A stretch of 64,000 bases of DNA from Catellatospora sp. IY07-71 (GCF_018326265.1 NZ_AP023360.1:2905501-2969500); one strand, 5' to 3'. Positions 1 to 8,402 are shown, numbered from the stretch's first letter. Notes: generated by a model from the letters alone, not told the origin. Made by a program: numbers and translations.

Positions 1-26
1 GCGGGGTTCGTGCTGTTCGGGGGCGG

Positions 27-1778
27 CTAGAAGGGGATGTCGTCGTCGGGGATGCCGTTGCGGGCACCCGAGCCGACCACGGCGAACGGGTCCGCTGCGC
101 TGACCAGGCTCGCCAGGGTCGCGCGCGGGGCGGGGCCCGCCTCGCCGGGCCGGGTCGCCCAGGCCGGGAACGGGAACTCCACCGCCAGCGGCACTGGGAT
201 CTCCGGCTGGCCCACGAACATGGTGCCCGGCTTGGCCAGCAGCACCCGCTGGCGCTGCGCGGGCGGGAGGAAGCCGTACTCCGGGCGGCCGGCCTCGGCC
301 GGGTCCAGCCGGCCCACCACCCGGATCGCCGAGTTGGCCACGATGCGCCGCTCCACCTCGGACGCGGTCTGCTGCGCGCCGATCAGCACCACGCCCAGCG
401 AGCGGCCGCGCTCGGCGATGTCGAGCAGCACGTCCTTGATCGGGCTGGAGCCGTCGCGGGGCGCGTACTTGTTCAGCTCGTCGAGCACCACGAACAGCAG
501 CGGCTTGGCCGAGCCCGCCTTCTCCTTGCGCTCGAACTCGGTCTTCAGCGTCACACCGACCACGAAGCGCTGCGCCCGGTCCGGCAGGTTGTGCAGGTCC
601 ACCACGGTGACCTGGGCGCTCTCCGCGGTGGAGATGCTGTGCGCGCGGCGCTCCGGCAGGTCGCCGCGGATCAGCCGGGCCAGGTCCCGCTTGCTGTTGA
701 TCAGGCGCCGGGCGAACGCGTTGACCGTCGCCACGCCGATCGAGCTGCCCGCCCAGACACCCCGGGTGTCCTCGTCGTTCAGCTGCTCGACCAGGTGGTC
801 GACGAGCTGCTCGTAGCTGTTGATCCGGAAGCCGTCGAGGGTGATCGCGCCGTCGGTCGGCACCGCGTGCTTCGCCAGCTGCGCGGTCACCGAGTGCACC
901 ACCATCGTGTACTGCTGCCGCTCGTCGTCGGCGTCGGCGAACACGTACGGCAGCAGCCGGTCGGTGCAGAACTGCGCGAGCGTCCAGTAGAACGGGTCCA
1001 CCCCGGTCAGCCTGCTGGCCACGTCCGGGCTGCCGGTCGGATCACCCGCCCGCGCCGGTGCGAAGACGTTGACCTGCGGGAACGGCGCGGCCTCCAGGCC
1101 GAGCTTGTGATACTGCGCGCGGGTGCGCTCGTCCAGCCGAGTGTTCGGGTGGTCGAGGAACAGCAGGTCCTCACCCTTCACGTTGAAGATCAGCGCCTTG
1201 GTGTTGACCGCGTCGCCGCCGAACACGCCCGAGCGGAACACGGAGTACAGCAGGAAGGTCGCGAAGCTGGTCTTGGTCGCGACGCCCGAGATGCCGGAGA
1301 TGGACACGTGCGCGCCCCGGCTGCCGTCGAGGAAGTCCGCGTTGAGGTAGACCGGCATGCCGTCGCGGCCGGTGCCGATCGGCAGGCGGCGGTGCATCCG
1401 GTCGAACGACAGCGCACCGTCGCGCGCCGCGCCCTCCGCCCGGAACGCCACCGCGCCCGGCAGCGGCGGCACGTACACCTCGGGATCGACCCGGGTCACC
1501 GTGACCTCGGCCGCCTCCTGCACCTGCGCGGGCAGCATGCCGTCGGCGATGGCGAACACGTCCGAGTCGAAGCTCGCGCCCTCATGCCGGGCCCGCACAC
1601 TGGTCACCACCCCCGCGATGGTCACCGCACCCAGGTCGGGCAACTCCCGCTGGGTCACCACGACGTCGTCGAGCTGCAGGTACGACCCCTCGGCGACCGC
1701 GACCCAGAAGGTCAGCGGACTCGCGTCCTCGGTGCCCAGCACCCGCCCGACCGGTGTTCCCGGCTGCTCCTCGCTCAC
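27..1778 (-). CDS. HerA/FtsK-like ATPase (HAS-barrel, DUF87)
   Basis: Predicted P-loop DNA-translocase-type ATPase of the HerA group, 583 aa. An N-terminal beta-rich (HAS-barrel-like) part is followed by the ATPase core. The P-loop region reads GISGVATKTS with the lysine near residue 169, and Walker B is FVVLDEL with D433/E434. HerA proteins normally act with a nuclease in DNA end processing; no NurA-like partner lies in the window, and the gene's downstream side is cut off. I chose the GTG at 1778 because a TAGGGT hexamer (1786-1791) lies 7 nt upstream, giving a leaderless transcript. The frame stays open to 1889, but the added 37 residues look non-conserved. The P-loop lacks the usual glycine before the lysine. 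Confidence 0.8.
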   Translation of the reverse strand: MSEEQPGTPVGRVLGTEDASPLTFWVAVAEGSYLQLDDVVVTQRELPDLGAVTIAGVVTSVRARHEGASFDSDVFAIADGMLPAQVQEAAEVTVTRVDPEVYVPPLPGAVAFRAEGAARDGALSFDRMHRRLPIGTGRDGMPVYLNADFLDGSRGAHVSISGISGVATKTSFATFLLYSVFRSGVFGGDAVNTKALIFNVKGEDLLFLDHPNTRLDERTRAQYHKLGLEAAPFPQVNVFAPARAGDPTGSPDVASRLTGVDPFYWTLAQFCTDRLLPYVFADADDERQQYTMVVHSVTAQLAKHAVPTDGAITLDGFRINSYEQLVDHLVEQLNDEDTRGVWAGSSIGVATVNAFARRLINSKRDLARLIRGDLPERRAHSISTAESAQVTVVDLHNLPDRAQRFVVGVTLKTEFERKEKAGSAKPLLFVVLDELNKYAPRDGSSPIKDVLLDIAERGRSLGVVLIGAQQTASEVERRIVANSAIRVVGRLDPAEAGRPEYGFLPPAQRQRVLLAKPGTMFVGQPEIPVPLAVEFPFPAWATRPGEAGPAPRATLASLVSAADPFAVVGSGARNGIPDDDIPF

Positions 1779-1896
1779 CCGCACGACCCTAGCGGCCACC
1801 GGCGACAAAGCCAGCCTTCCGCGCCCCTCTCCGTGACAAGCACCGCTCCCCGTGTCGCCACCCCGACACGGGTCACTCCGATCTTCCACCAGCCAA

Positions 1897-1957
1897 GATC
1901 GCCGTCTTGTGTCGAAAGGTGGGGCTAGACCACACTTTTCGACACGAGTCCGCGATC
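1897..1957. repeat. Family A palindromic element, copy A1 (61 bp, GATC ends)
   Basis: Begins and ends with GATC and folds into a long imperfect hairpin around the centre GGCTAGACC. Copies A2 and A3 have exactly the same length. Several stem pairs differ from A3 on both sides (pairs 8/54, 10/52, 18/44 and 23/39), so pairing is kept while sequence changes. It lies between the methyltransferase 3' end and the HerA promoter. Confidence 0.8.
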
Positions 1958-2010
1958 AAGACTCCCTCCGCGAGGGGAACCCGGGGCCAGCCCGGGGGCC
2001 AGCGGGCCAT

Positions 2011-2071
2011 GATCGCTAGTTCGTGTTGAAAGGTAAGCCCCAGCCTCACTTTTCGACACGAAGCACCGATC
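2011..2071. repeat. Family A palindromic element, copy A2 (61 bp, GATC ends)
   Basis: Second family A copy, 53 bp from A1, with GATC at both ends and the shared right-arm core CACTTTTCGACACGA. Its stem is less perfect than A3, with several mismatches near the base and two T-G wobbles. The rest of the 383-bp gap from 1779 to 2161 holds only GC-rich sequence with no gene I can support. Confidence 0.75.
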
Positions 2072-2161
2072 TTCCCCAGCCATCACGACCAACCCCCGGC
2101 CCCCTCCTCCTCGGCGCCAACAGGACCGAGCTCTCACGAGACCGACGGCAACGCCGGAAGG

Positions 2162-2980
2162 TCAGCGCGGCGGGACCACTCCGACCGCGATCAGACACCC
2201 GGTCGGCAGCGCCAACCGCCCGTCGGCAGTCCGGTGGCCGGCGGTGAGCCGCTCGTAATGCGCCCGCGCCGCCGCCACCCCCGACGGCGGCAACGTGGCC
2301 AGCACCTTCCCCAGCGACCCCATCCCGCTCGCCGGCGCCGCCCACCAGTCCTCCGGATCGGCGTGGTGCGTCCACACCACCTCCTGGCAGGACAACTCGA
2401 CCAGCCCGGCCCGCTCCAGCAACCCCCGCAGCCCGTCCGGCGTACGCGAGAAGTTGACCTCCGCCGCGACTCTTGGCAGCGGCGGCGTCGGCGTGGGCAA
2501 CGCGAGCGCCTCGGTCACATCCCCCCACAGCCGCTGCAGCATCGGCAACGGATACGGCCACACCGTGAACGCGATCCGCCCACCCACCCGGGTCACCCGC
2601 CGCAGCTCGGCCAGCGCCGCCACCGGATCCCCCACGTGGTTGAGCACGAAGTTCGCGGTGACCGCGTCGAACGCCTCGTCCTCGAGGTCCAGCCGCGGCA
2701 GCACCCCGTGCCGCACGTCGGCCGCGGGCGCGTTGCGCCGGGCCGCGTCCAGCATGCTCTCCTCGGGGTCGACCGCGGTGACGTCCGCGCCGCGCGCACA
2801 CGCCAGCGCCGCGACGGTCCCGGGCCCGGTGCCGACGTCGAGCACCTTCACCCCGGCCCCGACCCCGGCGGCGTCCAGCAGCGCCGGTGCCGGGTACGCG
2901 CACATCAGCGCGAAGCTGCGCTCGTACGTGGCGGCACGCCCCCGCCACGCCCGCCGCTCGTACTCGTCGAACGCGGTCAT
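2162..2980 (-). CDS. Class I SAM-dependent methyltransferase
   Basis: 272-aa soluble methyltransferase. Motif I is VLDVGTGPG at residues 46-54, the acidic motif II is VTAVDPEESML, and the post-motif region FDAVTANFVLNHVGDP is typical of the UbiE/Methyltransf_11 fold. The substrate cannot be inferred. The ATG at 2980 is the first start that gives a normal N-terminus (MTAFDEYERR); the frame upstream runs into antisense of the next gene. It stands alone, with family A elements downstream and 38 bp between it and the upstream membrane protein gene. Confidence 0.85.
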   Translation of the reverse strand: MTAFDEYERRAWRGRAATYERSFALMCAYPAPALLDAAGVGAGVKVLDVGTGPGTVAALACARGADVTAVDPEESMLDAARRNAPAADVRHGVLPRLDLEDEAFDAVTANFVLNHVGDPVAALAELRRVTRVGGRIAFTVWPYPLPMLQRLWGDVTEALALPTPTPPLPRVAAEVNFSRTPDGLRGLLERAGLVELSCQEVVWTHHADPEDWWAAPASGMGSLGKVLATLPPSGVAAARAHYERLTAGHRTADGRLALPTGCLIAVGVVPPR

Positions 2981-3018
2981 CCTCACCCCCGAAGCCAGGG
3001 GTGAGGATACCCGCCTGA

Positions 3019-4083
3019 TCAGGACCGTCCGGGCGTCTCCTTGCCGGCCAGCAGCCGGACCGCCCAGGCCCCGGTGAAGTGCTGCGGCGTGATGGTCAGC
3101 GTGACGACGGTCCCGGCGGGCGGCCGGACGAACCCCGGGATCGGCGGGAGTGACCGGTAGTCGGCGGTGTCCCAGTCCCGCGTGATGTGACCGCCCTCGT
3201 AGCTCCACCAGGTCGCGGTGTCGAAGTCGGAGCCGTCGGCGGCGAACGTGAGAACGCCGGGCGTCTGCGCGGCCATGACCAGGGAGTAGTGGTCCCGCCA
3301 CAGCAGGGTTATGCGCTGCGGCCGCGACGGGTCCGCCGGGTCGCTGTGCACCTCCACCGCCTCGCTGATCGGGGCGTAGGTGATCCCATGGTTGACGACG
3401 ACCAGGCGCAGATCGAGCTGCTTGAGCCGCTCGGGGCGAGACGGCAGCGGGTAGTCGGCGAAGGGCACGGGCTCGGCGACCGCCATCCCGAGCACGGCGT
3501 CGGCGGGAAGCGGCCCGGTCCGCCACTCGCCGGCCGTGGAGTCGTAGTCGCCGTACCCGGTCGCGGTCATGGTGAACACGATCGGCTCGCCCCGGGCGGC
3601 GCGGGTCCGTGCCTGCTCGTCAAGGGCACTGGTCCATCCGCCGCCGCAGGAGCCGCTGAGCCGCGGCCCGCCGTTCACCTTGATGGCGACCTCGATGGTG
3701 CCGCCGGTCAGTGCCGTCCAGCACTTCTCGATGACGGTGTACGTCGTGACGGTGGGCGCGGGCAGCCAGGTGAGGGTCAGCGTGGTCACCCCCGGCGCGG
3801 TGCGCTCGGCGGCGACGACTCTGGTGCCGAGGTGGTACTTGGGGAAACCCTTGACCGTCGGGGGTATCCGGGTGACGGCAGGATCAGGAGCGGCGCGCAG
3901 GCTGGGCGCGACGATGTATCCCACGACCACCAGGGCGATCAACGCGGCGAGTGCCCCCGCGGCGGTCGTCCTGCGGCGGCGCCGTACGGCGATCCGGCCC
4001 TGCACCTGGTCGAGCCGCAGGTGCTGGGACACGTCCGGCGGGGTGGTGGAGCGGTCGTCCAGCAGGTCCTTCAGGTCGATCAT
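3019..4083 (-). CDS. Membrane-anchored protein coupled to a SigE-type sigma factor
   Basis: 354-aa protein with a short cytoplasmic N-terminus (about 39 residues ending in a run of arginines), one membrane helix near residues 40-60, and a large extracytoplasmic C-terminal domain with several Trp/Tyr residues. Its ATG overlaps the sigma factor stop codon (ATGA), so the two are translationally coupled. Such partners often act as anti-sigma factors or cell-surface sensors, but I see no ZAS zinc motif (HxxxCxxC), so the anti-sigma role is an inference from position. The C-terminal domain matches nothing I recognise. Confidence 0.8.
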   Translation of the reverse strand: MIDLKDLLDDRSTTPPDVSQHLRLDQVQGRIAVRRRRRTTAAGALAALIALVVVGYIVAPSLRAAPDPAVTRIPPTVKGFPKYHLGTRVVAAERTAPGVTTLTLTWLPAPTVTTYTVIEKCWTALTGGTIEVAIKVNGGPRLSGSCGGGWTSALDEQARTRAARGEPIVFTMTATGYGDYDSTAGEWRTGPLPADAVLGMAVAEPVPFADYPLPSRPERLKQLDLRLVVVNHGITYAPISEAVEVHSDPADPSRPQRITLLWRDHYSLVMAAQTPGVLTFAADGSDFDTATWWSYEGGHITRDWDTADYRSLPPIPGFVRPPAGTVVTLTITPQHFTGAWAVRLLAGKETPGRS

Positions 4084-4574
4084 CGGAGGGCCCCCTCGAG
4101 CGTGAGCGACTCGTCCAGCCGCAGGCGGGCCAGCGCCTTCGCGGCCTGGCTCTTCACGGTGCCGACGGACACCCCCATGACCTCGGCGATCTGCGCCTCG
4201 CTGAGGTCCTCGAAATAGCGCAGCACGAGCACCGCCCGCTGGCGACGCGGCAGCCGCCCCAGCGCCCGCCACACCTCGTCGCGCGCGTCGACGTCCAGGT
4301 GCGGTTCGCTGCCCGCCGGTTCGGGCAGCTGCTCGGCGGGCTGCTCACCGCGCCAGCGCCGCCGCCACCAGGTGGCGTACGTGTTGACGAGGATGCGGCG
4401 CACGTACGGCTCGGGGTCGGCCTCGATGCGCCGCCAGGCGCTCCACGCCTTGACCAGGCTGGTCTGCAGCAGGTCCTCGGCCTGCCCCCAGTCATGGGTG
4501 AGCAGGTAGGCGGTGCGGAGCAGGCGCGACGACCGGGTCGTCACGAACTCCGCGAAGGTGTCGGCGTGCGCCAC
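4080..4574 (-). CDS. SigE-family ECF RNA polymerase sigma factor
   Basis: 164-aa group IV sigma factor. Region 2 covers roughly residues 10-75 (AYLLTHDWGQAEDLLQTSL and a WWRRR basic patch) and region 4 covers 100-160, with the helix-turn-helix AQIAEVMGVSVGTVKSQ. Size and motifs fit the actinobacterial SigE-like family. The start is a GTG preceded by GGAGG with a 4-nt gap. It overlaps the downstream membrane protein gene by 4 nt and probably controls that operon. Its own promoter was not identified. Confidence 0.9.
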   Translation of the reverse strand: MAHADTFAEFVTTRSSRLLRTAYLLTHDWGQAEDLLQTSLVKAWSAWRRIEADPEPYVRRILVNTYATWWRRRWRGEQPAEQLPEPAGSEPHLDVDARDEVWRALGRLPRRQRAVLVLRYFEDLSEAQIAEVMGVSVGTVKSQAAKALARLRLDESLTLEGALR

Positions 4575-4648
4575 CAGTCCTCCAGGGATGTCGGTCCCCG
4601 GTACTACAAGTCGGCGGACGCTGCGGGTTGCCCGCGCTCGCGGACCGC

Positions 4649-4665
4649 GTGACGGTACCCGTCAC
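4649..4665. promoter_or_regulatory. 17-bp perfect inverted repeat between ribD-like gene and sigma gene
   Basis: GTGACGG and CCGTCAC flank a 3-nt TAC spacer. It sits in the 105-bp gap between the RibD-like gene's 3' end and the sigma factor start, so it could be a weak terminator of the former or an operator for the latter. There is no T-tract. Confidence 0.4.
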
Positions 4666-4679
4666 CTGGGAAAGCCCGG

Positions 4680-5465
4680 TCAGGGGCCGGGGGTGGCCGC
4701 GTCGCGCCGCAGGTGCCGGGTCAGCAGCAGGCCTTCACCCGCGGCGAGCACGTGCACGGTGCGCATGGGCCGCGGCGGGTGCGGCGTGCCGGCGGTGATG
4801 CGGCCCGCGCCCGCCCCGGCCAGCAGCGGGGACACGGTCAGGCACAGCTCGTCGATCAGGTCGGCCGCCCCGAGCGCCCCGAGCAGCAGCGGCCCGCCCT
4901 CGCACAGCACCTGCGGCAGGCCCCGCGCGTGCAGCAGCCGCAGCCCGCCCGCCAGGTCGGGCAGATCGGCCACGTCCGCGACCGGAGCCAGCGCCCGCCG
5001 GGCCGCCGCGGGCGCGGCGGGCCCGGCCAGGATCAGCGGCCGCACGGGGGCCTGGGCCAGCGCGGGCGCGGCCGGGTCGAGCCGCAGCGTCCCCGACACC
5101 ACCACCAGCCGGGGGTACGCGACCAGCCCGTGCTCCTGCCGCCAGGCACGGCGGACCGGGTCCAGGGTGAGCGGCCGGTAGTCCTCGTCCCGCAGCGTGC
5201 CGGCGCCGACCAGCACCGCGTCGCACAGCATGCGCAGCAGCCGGAACACCCGCTTGTCGTCGGCCCCGGACAGCCCGGCCGACAGGCCGTCGACGGCCAC
5301 CGCCCCGTCCAGGCTGGACACGAAGTTCACCCGCAGCCACGGCCGGTCCGCGCGGGGGTAGAGCCGCACCAGTTCGTCGTCGCTCAGCCCGGCCAGCTCC
5401 CGCACCAGCGGACGGGAGCCGGTCCCGCCGCGCGCGGCGTCGCGGGTGGGGGAGGTCGGGCTCAC
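4680..5465 (-). CDS. RibD C-terminal-domain (pyrimidine reductase family) protein
   Basis: 261-aa NADPH-dependent reductase of the RibD_C/dihydrofolate-reductase-like fold. Supporting motifs are VNFVSSLDGAVAVDG near the N-terminus, LCDAVLVGAGTLRDEDYRPL in the middle and QVLCEGGPLLLGAL near the C-terminus. There is no deaminase domain, so it is the reductase half only. The family includes 5-amino-6-ribosylaminouracil phosphate reductases, but many actinobacterial members have no assigned substrate and no riboflavin genes are nearby. The GTG start overlaps the stop codon of the upstream 39-aa ORF (GTGA), so the two are coupled. Confidence 0.85.
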   Translation of the reverse strand: MSPTSPTRDAARGGTGSRPLVRELAGLSDDELVRLYPRADRPWLRVNFVSSLDGAVAVDGLSAGLSGADDKRVFRLLRMLCDAVLVGAGTLRDEDYRPLTLDPVRRAWRQEHGLVAYPRLVVVSGTLRLDPAAPALAQAPVRPLILAGPAAPAAARRALAPVADVADLPDLAGGLRLLHARGLPQVLCEGGPLLLGALGAADLIDELCLTVSPLLAGAGAGRITAGTPHPPRPMRTVHVLAAGEGLLLTRHLRRDAATPGP

Positions 5466-5581
5466 TCGCCGGCCGCGCCGGTGGCGGGCGGCGTGGGCTG
5501 CGGCGGGCGGTGCTGGCAGTCGCACCAGCTGCGCCCCCGGCACTCGGCGTGCCGCCGCTCCTTGCAGGCCTGGCAGATCAC
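5462..5581 (-). CDS. Cysteine-rich 39-aa small protein upstream of the RibD-like gene
   Basis: Short GTG-started ORF with five cysteines in 22 residues (C3, C6, C14, C20, C22) plus H11 and H24, then a Pro/Ala-rich tail. The pattern CxxC, C, CxC suggests a small zinc or iron-sulfur site. A TAGAGT hexamer (5588-5593) 6 nt before the GTG fits a leaderless transcript. Its stop overlaps the start of the RibD-like gene, so it is the first gene of a two-gene operon. No function is known to me. Start, promoter and coupling are directly visible; expression is inferred. Confidence 0.65.
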   Translation of the reverse strand: MICQACKERRHAECRGRSWCDCQHRPPQPTPPATGAAGE

Positions 5582-5649
5582 GGCCTCACTCTATCGGGGC
5601 GGGCCAGCGGGCCGGGGGCGGACTGCAGCGCCGGGCCGGCCGCACGGAG

Positions 5650-6720
5650 TCACGGCATGGCGACGACGGACTCGCTCGGAGCGCCCTTGGTGCGCGGCCG
5701 GCACCCGACCACGACCAGCGTGTCGCCCGGCTCGACCGCCCCGGCCTCCTGGTAGGGCAGCGCGCGCCCGCCGCGCAGCACGGCGACCACCGGCTCCGGG
5801 ATTTCGTGCGTGTGGTGCCCGACCTCCTCCGGCCGCGCGGGCCGCTCCGCCAGCTCCAGGCCGTCCCCGTGTACGAGCAGGTCCGAATACACCTCGCTGA
5901 CCAGCGGCGACTGGGCCGCGACGCCGAGCAGGCGGCCCGCCGCCGCGGACGAGGTGATCACCGCGTCGGCGCCGGAGCGCAGCAGCAGCGGCTCGTTCTC
6001 GGCCTCCCGGATCGACGCGACGACCAGGCACTTCGGGTTGAGCTGGCGGACCGTGAGGGTGGCCAGCACCGCGGTGTCGTCGCGGTTGGTGGCGATCACG
6101 ACCCGGGCGGCCGTCGGCACGGCGGCCTGGCGCAGCACCACCTCGCGGGTGGCATCGCCGAGCACCGCGGCGTATCCGTCCCGGTTGGCCTCGTCCACGT
6201 AGTCCTGCCGGCTGTCCACCACCACGACGTGGTCGGGCGTGACGCCGGTGGCCTGCAGCTGCCGGATGGCGTTGGCGCCCTTGGTGCCGTACCCGATGAC
6301 GACGGTGTGTCCGCGCAAGGTCTTCCTCCAGCGGTCGCGGCGGTACTGGTCACGGAACCGGCGCCCGGCCACCTCGAACGCCGTGCCGATGAGCACGGCC
6401 AGGAAGGCTATCCGCAGCGGGGTGATGACCAGGATGTTCACCAGCCGGGCGGTCGGGCTGACCGGCACGATGTCGCCGTAGCCCGTGGTCGACAGCGTCA
6501 CGGTCGCGTAGTAGAGCGCGTCCAGCCAGCTCATCTGGCCGTCGGCGCCGTCTCGGTAGCCCGTGCTGTCGGCCATGACGACACAGACGACGACGGCGAG
6601 GATCAGCAGCCCGTACAGGATACGGCGGCCGATGTGGCGCACCGGGTCGAACTCTCGCTCCGGCAGCTTGATCTGCCCGCGCTCGATCGCGTTCGCGGTG
6701 ATCCTCTTCGGCGCGGCCAT
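5650..6720 (-). CDS. Potassium channel with TrkA-type RCK domains
   Basis: 356-aa two-helix ion channel. Membrane segments lie near residues 33-50 and 93-115. Between them is a pore loop with the K+ selectivity filter TTGYGD at residues 78-83. A cytoplasmic TrkA-N nucleotide-binding domain follows (VVIGYGTKGANA), then a TrkA-C-like domain ending in GDTLVVVGCRP. It is expected to form a ligand-gated tetramer (MthK/Kch type) for K+ homeostasis. Transcribed away from the ceb operon, with which it shares the upstream intergenic region. Confidence 0.9.
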   Translation of the reverse strand: MAAPKRITANAIERGQIKLPEREFDPVRHIGRRILYGLLILAVVVCVVMADSTGYRDGADGQMSWLDALYYATVTLSTTGYGDIVPVSPTARLVNILVITPLRIAFLAVLIGTAFEVAGRRFRDQYRRDRWRKTLRGHTVVIGYGTKGANAIRQLQATGVTPDHVVVVDSRQDYVDEANRDGYAAVLGDATREVVLRQAAVPTAARVVIATNRDDTAVLATLTVRQLNPKCLVVASIREAENEPLLLRSGADAVITSSAAAGRLLGVAAQSPLVSEVYSDLLVHGDGLELAERPARPEEVGHHTHEIPEPVVAVLRGGRALPYQEAGAVEPGDTLVVVGCRPRTKGAPSESVVAMP

Positions 6721-6854
6721 GCTCGGAGAGTATCCGACGAACGGCTGACCCTAACTCGCCATCCGAACGAATCGCTATACGTCGAACGACCACCAACCTC
6801 GTCATCCTTCCTGGCCACGGCGTTATTGATCATGAAGTGACATAGGTAACAGAA

Positions 6855-6868
6855 TGGGAACGCTCCCA
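6855..6868. promoter_or_regulatory. CebR-type operator 1
   Basis: TGGGAACGCTCCCA differs at one position from the known 14-bp CebR box TGGGAGCGCTCCCA of Streptomyces. It lies just upstream of the -35 element of the cebE promoter and could also affect the divergent channel gene. Confidence 0.85.
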
Positions 6869-6877
6869 TCAGCGCCC

Positions 6878-6906
6878 TTGACACCCACGTAACCTCACGG
6901 CAATCT
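6878..6906 (+). promoter_or_regulatory. cebE core promoter
   Basis: A perfect -35 hexamer TTGACA (6878-6883), a 17-bp spacer and a weak -10 CAATCT (6901-6906). The two CebR boxes flank it. The transcript would begin near or inside operator 2, about 90 nt upstream of cebE. Confidence 0.6.
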
Positions 6907-6908
6907 CA

Positions 6909-6922
6909 TGGGAGCGCTCCCG
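6909..6922. promoter_or_regulatory. CebR-type operator 2
   Basis: TGGGAGCGCTCCCG matches 13 of 14 positions of the CebR box. It lies immediately after the -10 hexamer and so covers the expected transcription start, a classic position for repression. Its centre is 54 bp, about five helical turns, from operator 1. Confidence 0.9.
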
Positions 6923-7002
6923 ACCATGTGGTCCACGCCACAGGGAGCCCGATCCCTTACGCATCACCCCCACCGCACATCGACGACCTGAGAGGGGTCA
7001 GG

Positions 7003-8307
7003 ATGAGCACGATCCTGCGGCGCCGTTCCTTCGCGGCGATCGCACTCGCTGCCGCCGTCACGCTCGGCGCAGCGGCCTGTTCGGGGGAGGAGCCGGCTCC
7101 CGGCGCCACCGAGCAGATCACCCTGAACGTGGACGTCTTCGGCAACTTCGGTTACGAAGAGCTTTACAAGCAGTACATGCAGGAGCACCCCAACATCAAG
7201 ATCGTTGAGCGGGGCACCGGTTCGCAGCTGGACGCGCACAACCAGCAGCTGACCCAGCGCCTGGCCGCCGGTGCCGGCGCGGGTGACATCGTGGCCCTGG
7301 AAGAGGGCGTCATCATCTCCTACCTGGACAAGGCGAACCTCTTCGTCGACCTGGGTGAGCACGGCGCCAAGGACCTCGCGGGCAACTTCATCCCGTGGAA
7401 GTTCCAGCAGGGCACCACGGCCGACGGCAAGATCCTCGGCCTGGGCACCGACGTCGGCTCGATGGCCATGTGCTACCGCACCGACCTGTTCAAGAAGGCC
7501 GGCCTGCCGACCGACCGCGCCGAGGTCTCCAAGCTGTGGCCGACCTGGGACGACTACATCAACGTCGGCAAGCAGTTCAAGGGCAAGGTCAAGGACGCGG
7601 GCTTCATCGACGCGGTGACCAACACCTACAACACGATCCTGATGCAGAAGGCCGGTCAGGGCGCGGGCTACACCTACTTCGACAAGTCGGGTGCGATGAC
7701 CATCGACACCAACCCGGCCGTCAAGGACTCGTACGACCTCGCCGTCAAGATCCTGGACGCGGGCCTGTCGGCCAAGCTCCAGGCCTGGTCGAACGAGTGG
7801 AACAACGGCTTCAAGCAGGCCCAGTTCGCCACCATCGCCTGCCCGGCGTGGATGACCGGCTACATCACCTCGCAGAACGGTGACACCGGCAACGGCAAGT
7901 GGGACATCGCGGCCGCGCCCGGTGGCGGCGGCAACTGGGGCGGCTCGTTCCTGGCCGTGCCGAAGCAGACCAAGCACGCCAAGGAGGCCGCCGAGCTGGT
8001 CAAGTTCCTGACCAACCCGGCCGGTCAGATCGCCGCCTTCAAGTCGAAGGGCAACCTGCCCTCGTCGCCGCAGGCGCTGGCGGACGCGGCCGTCAAGGCC
8101 GCGGTGAACGACTACTTCAGCAAGGCCCCGACCGGTGACATCTTCGCCAAGGGCGCGCTGGACCTGAAGCCGGTCTACCTGGGCGCGAAGAACGCCCCGG
8201 TGCGCACCGCCGTCGAGAACGCGCTCCGCACGGTGGAGCAGGGCACCAAGTCGGCCGCCGACGGCTGGAAGGCCGCCGTCGAGGACGGCAAGAAGGCTGC
8301 CCAGTAA
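7003..8307 (+). CDS. cebE: Cellobiose/cello-oligosaccharide ABC transporter binding lipoprotein CebE
   Basis: 434-aa extracytoplasmic solute-binding protein (SBP_bac_1 family). A lipoprotein signal (basic MSTILRRR, hydrophobic stretch, ...TLGAAAC with the lipidated Cys at 26) is followed by a sugar-binding domain. It captures cellobiose/cellotriose and hands it to CebFG, with energy presumably from a shared MsiK-type ATPase encoded elsewhere. The ATG at 7003 has GAGAGGGG upstream; a longer frame from 6928 would place 25 residues before the signal peptide. It is the first gene of cebEFG-bglC under two CebR boxes. Substrate assignment rests on operon content and operator, not on the protein alone. 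Confidence 0.85.
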   Translation: MSTILRRRSFAAIALAAAVTLGAAACSGEEPAPGATEQITLNVDVFGNFGYEELYKQYMQEHPNIKIVERGTGSQLDAHNQQLTQRLAAGAGAGDIVALEEGVIISYLDKANLFVDLGEHGAKDLAGNFIPWKFQQGTTADGKILGLGTDVGSMAMCYRTDLFKKAGLPTDRAEVSKLWPTWDDYINVGKQFKGKVKDAGFIDAVTNTYNTILMQKAGQGAGYTYFDKSGAMTIDTNPAVKDSYDLAVKILDAGLSAKLQAWSNEWNNGFKQAQFATIACPAWMTGYITSQNGDTGNGKWDIAAAPGGGGNWGGSFLAVPKQTKHAKEAAELVKFLTNPAGQIAAFKSKGNLPSSPQALADAAVKAAVNDYFSKAPTGDIFAKGALDLKPVYLGAKNAPVRTAVENALRTVEQGTKSAADGWKAAVEDGKKAAQ

Positions 8308-8321
8308 CAACGCCTCACAGA

Positions 8322-8357
8322 GCCGGGGTGCGCGGTCAGCTGACCGCGCACCCCGGC
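8322..8357 (+). terminator. 36-bp perfect palindrome between cebE and cebF
   Basis: A fully self-complementary sequence with 18-nt arms and no spacer, starting 14 nt after the cebE stop; its centre is GTCAGCTGAC. As RNA it would form a very stable hairpin that can stabilise the cebE message or attenuate read-through, giving more binding protein than permease. There is no T-tract. Confidence 0.7.
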
Positions 8358-8402
8358 CATGGCAGTCACCACCTCGCCGGCCGGCTTAGCACAGGAGTGG
8401 TC

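Noticed and set aside
1779-1889. Longer start of the HerA-like gene at 1889
   Set aside because: The extra 37 residues are low complexity and overlap the leaderless-type promoter; the GTG at 1778 fits better.
6928-7002. Longer start of cebE giving 25 extra residues
   Set aside because: It would place a Pro-rich tail before a normal lipoprotein signal peptide; the ATG at 7003 has the ribosome site.
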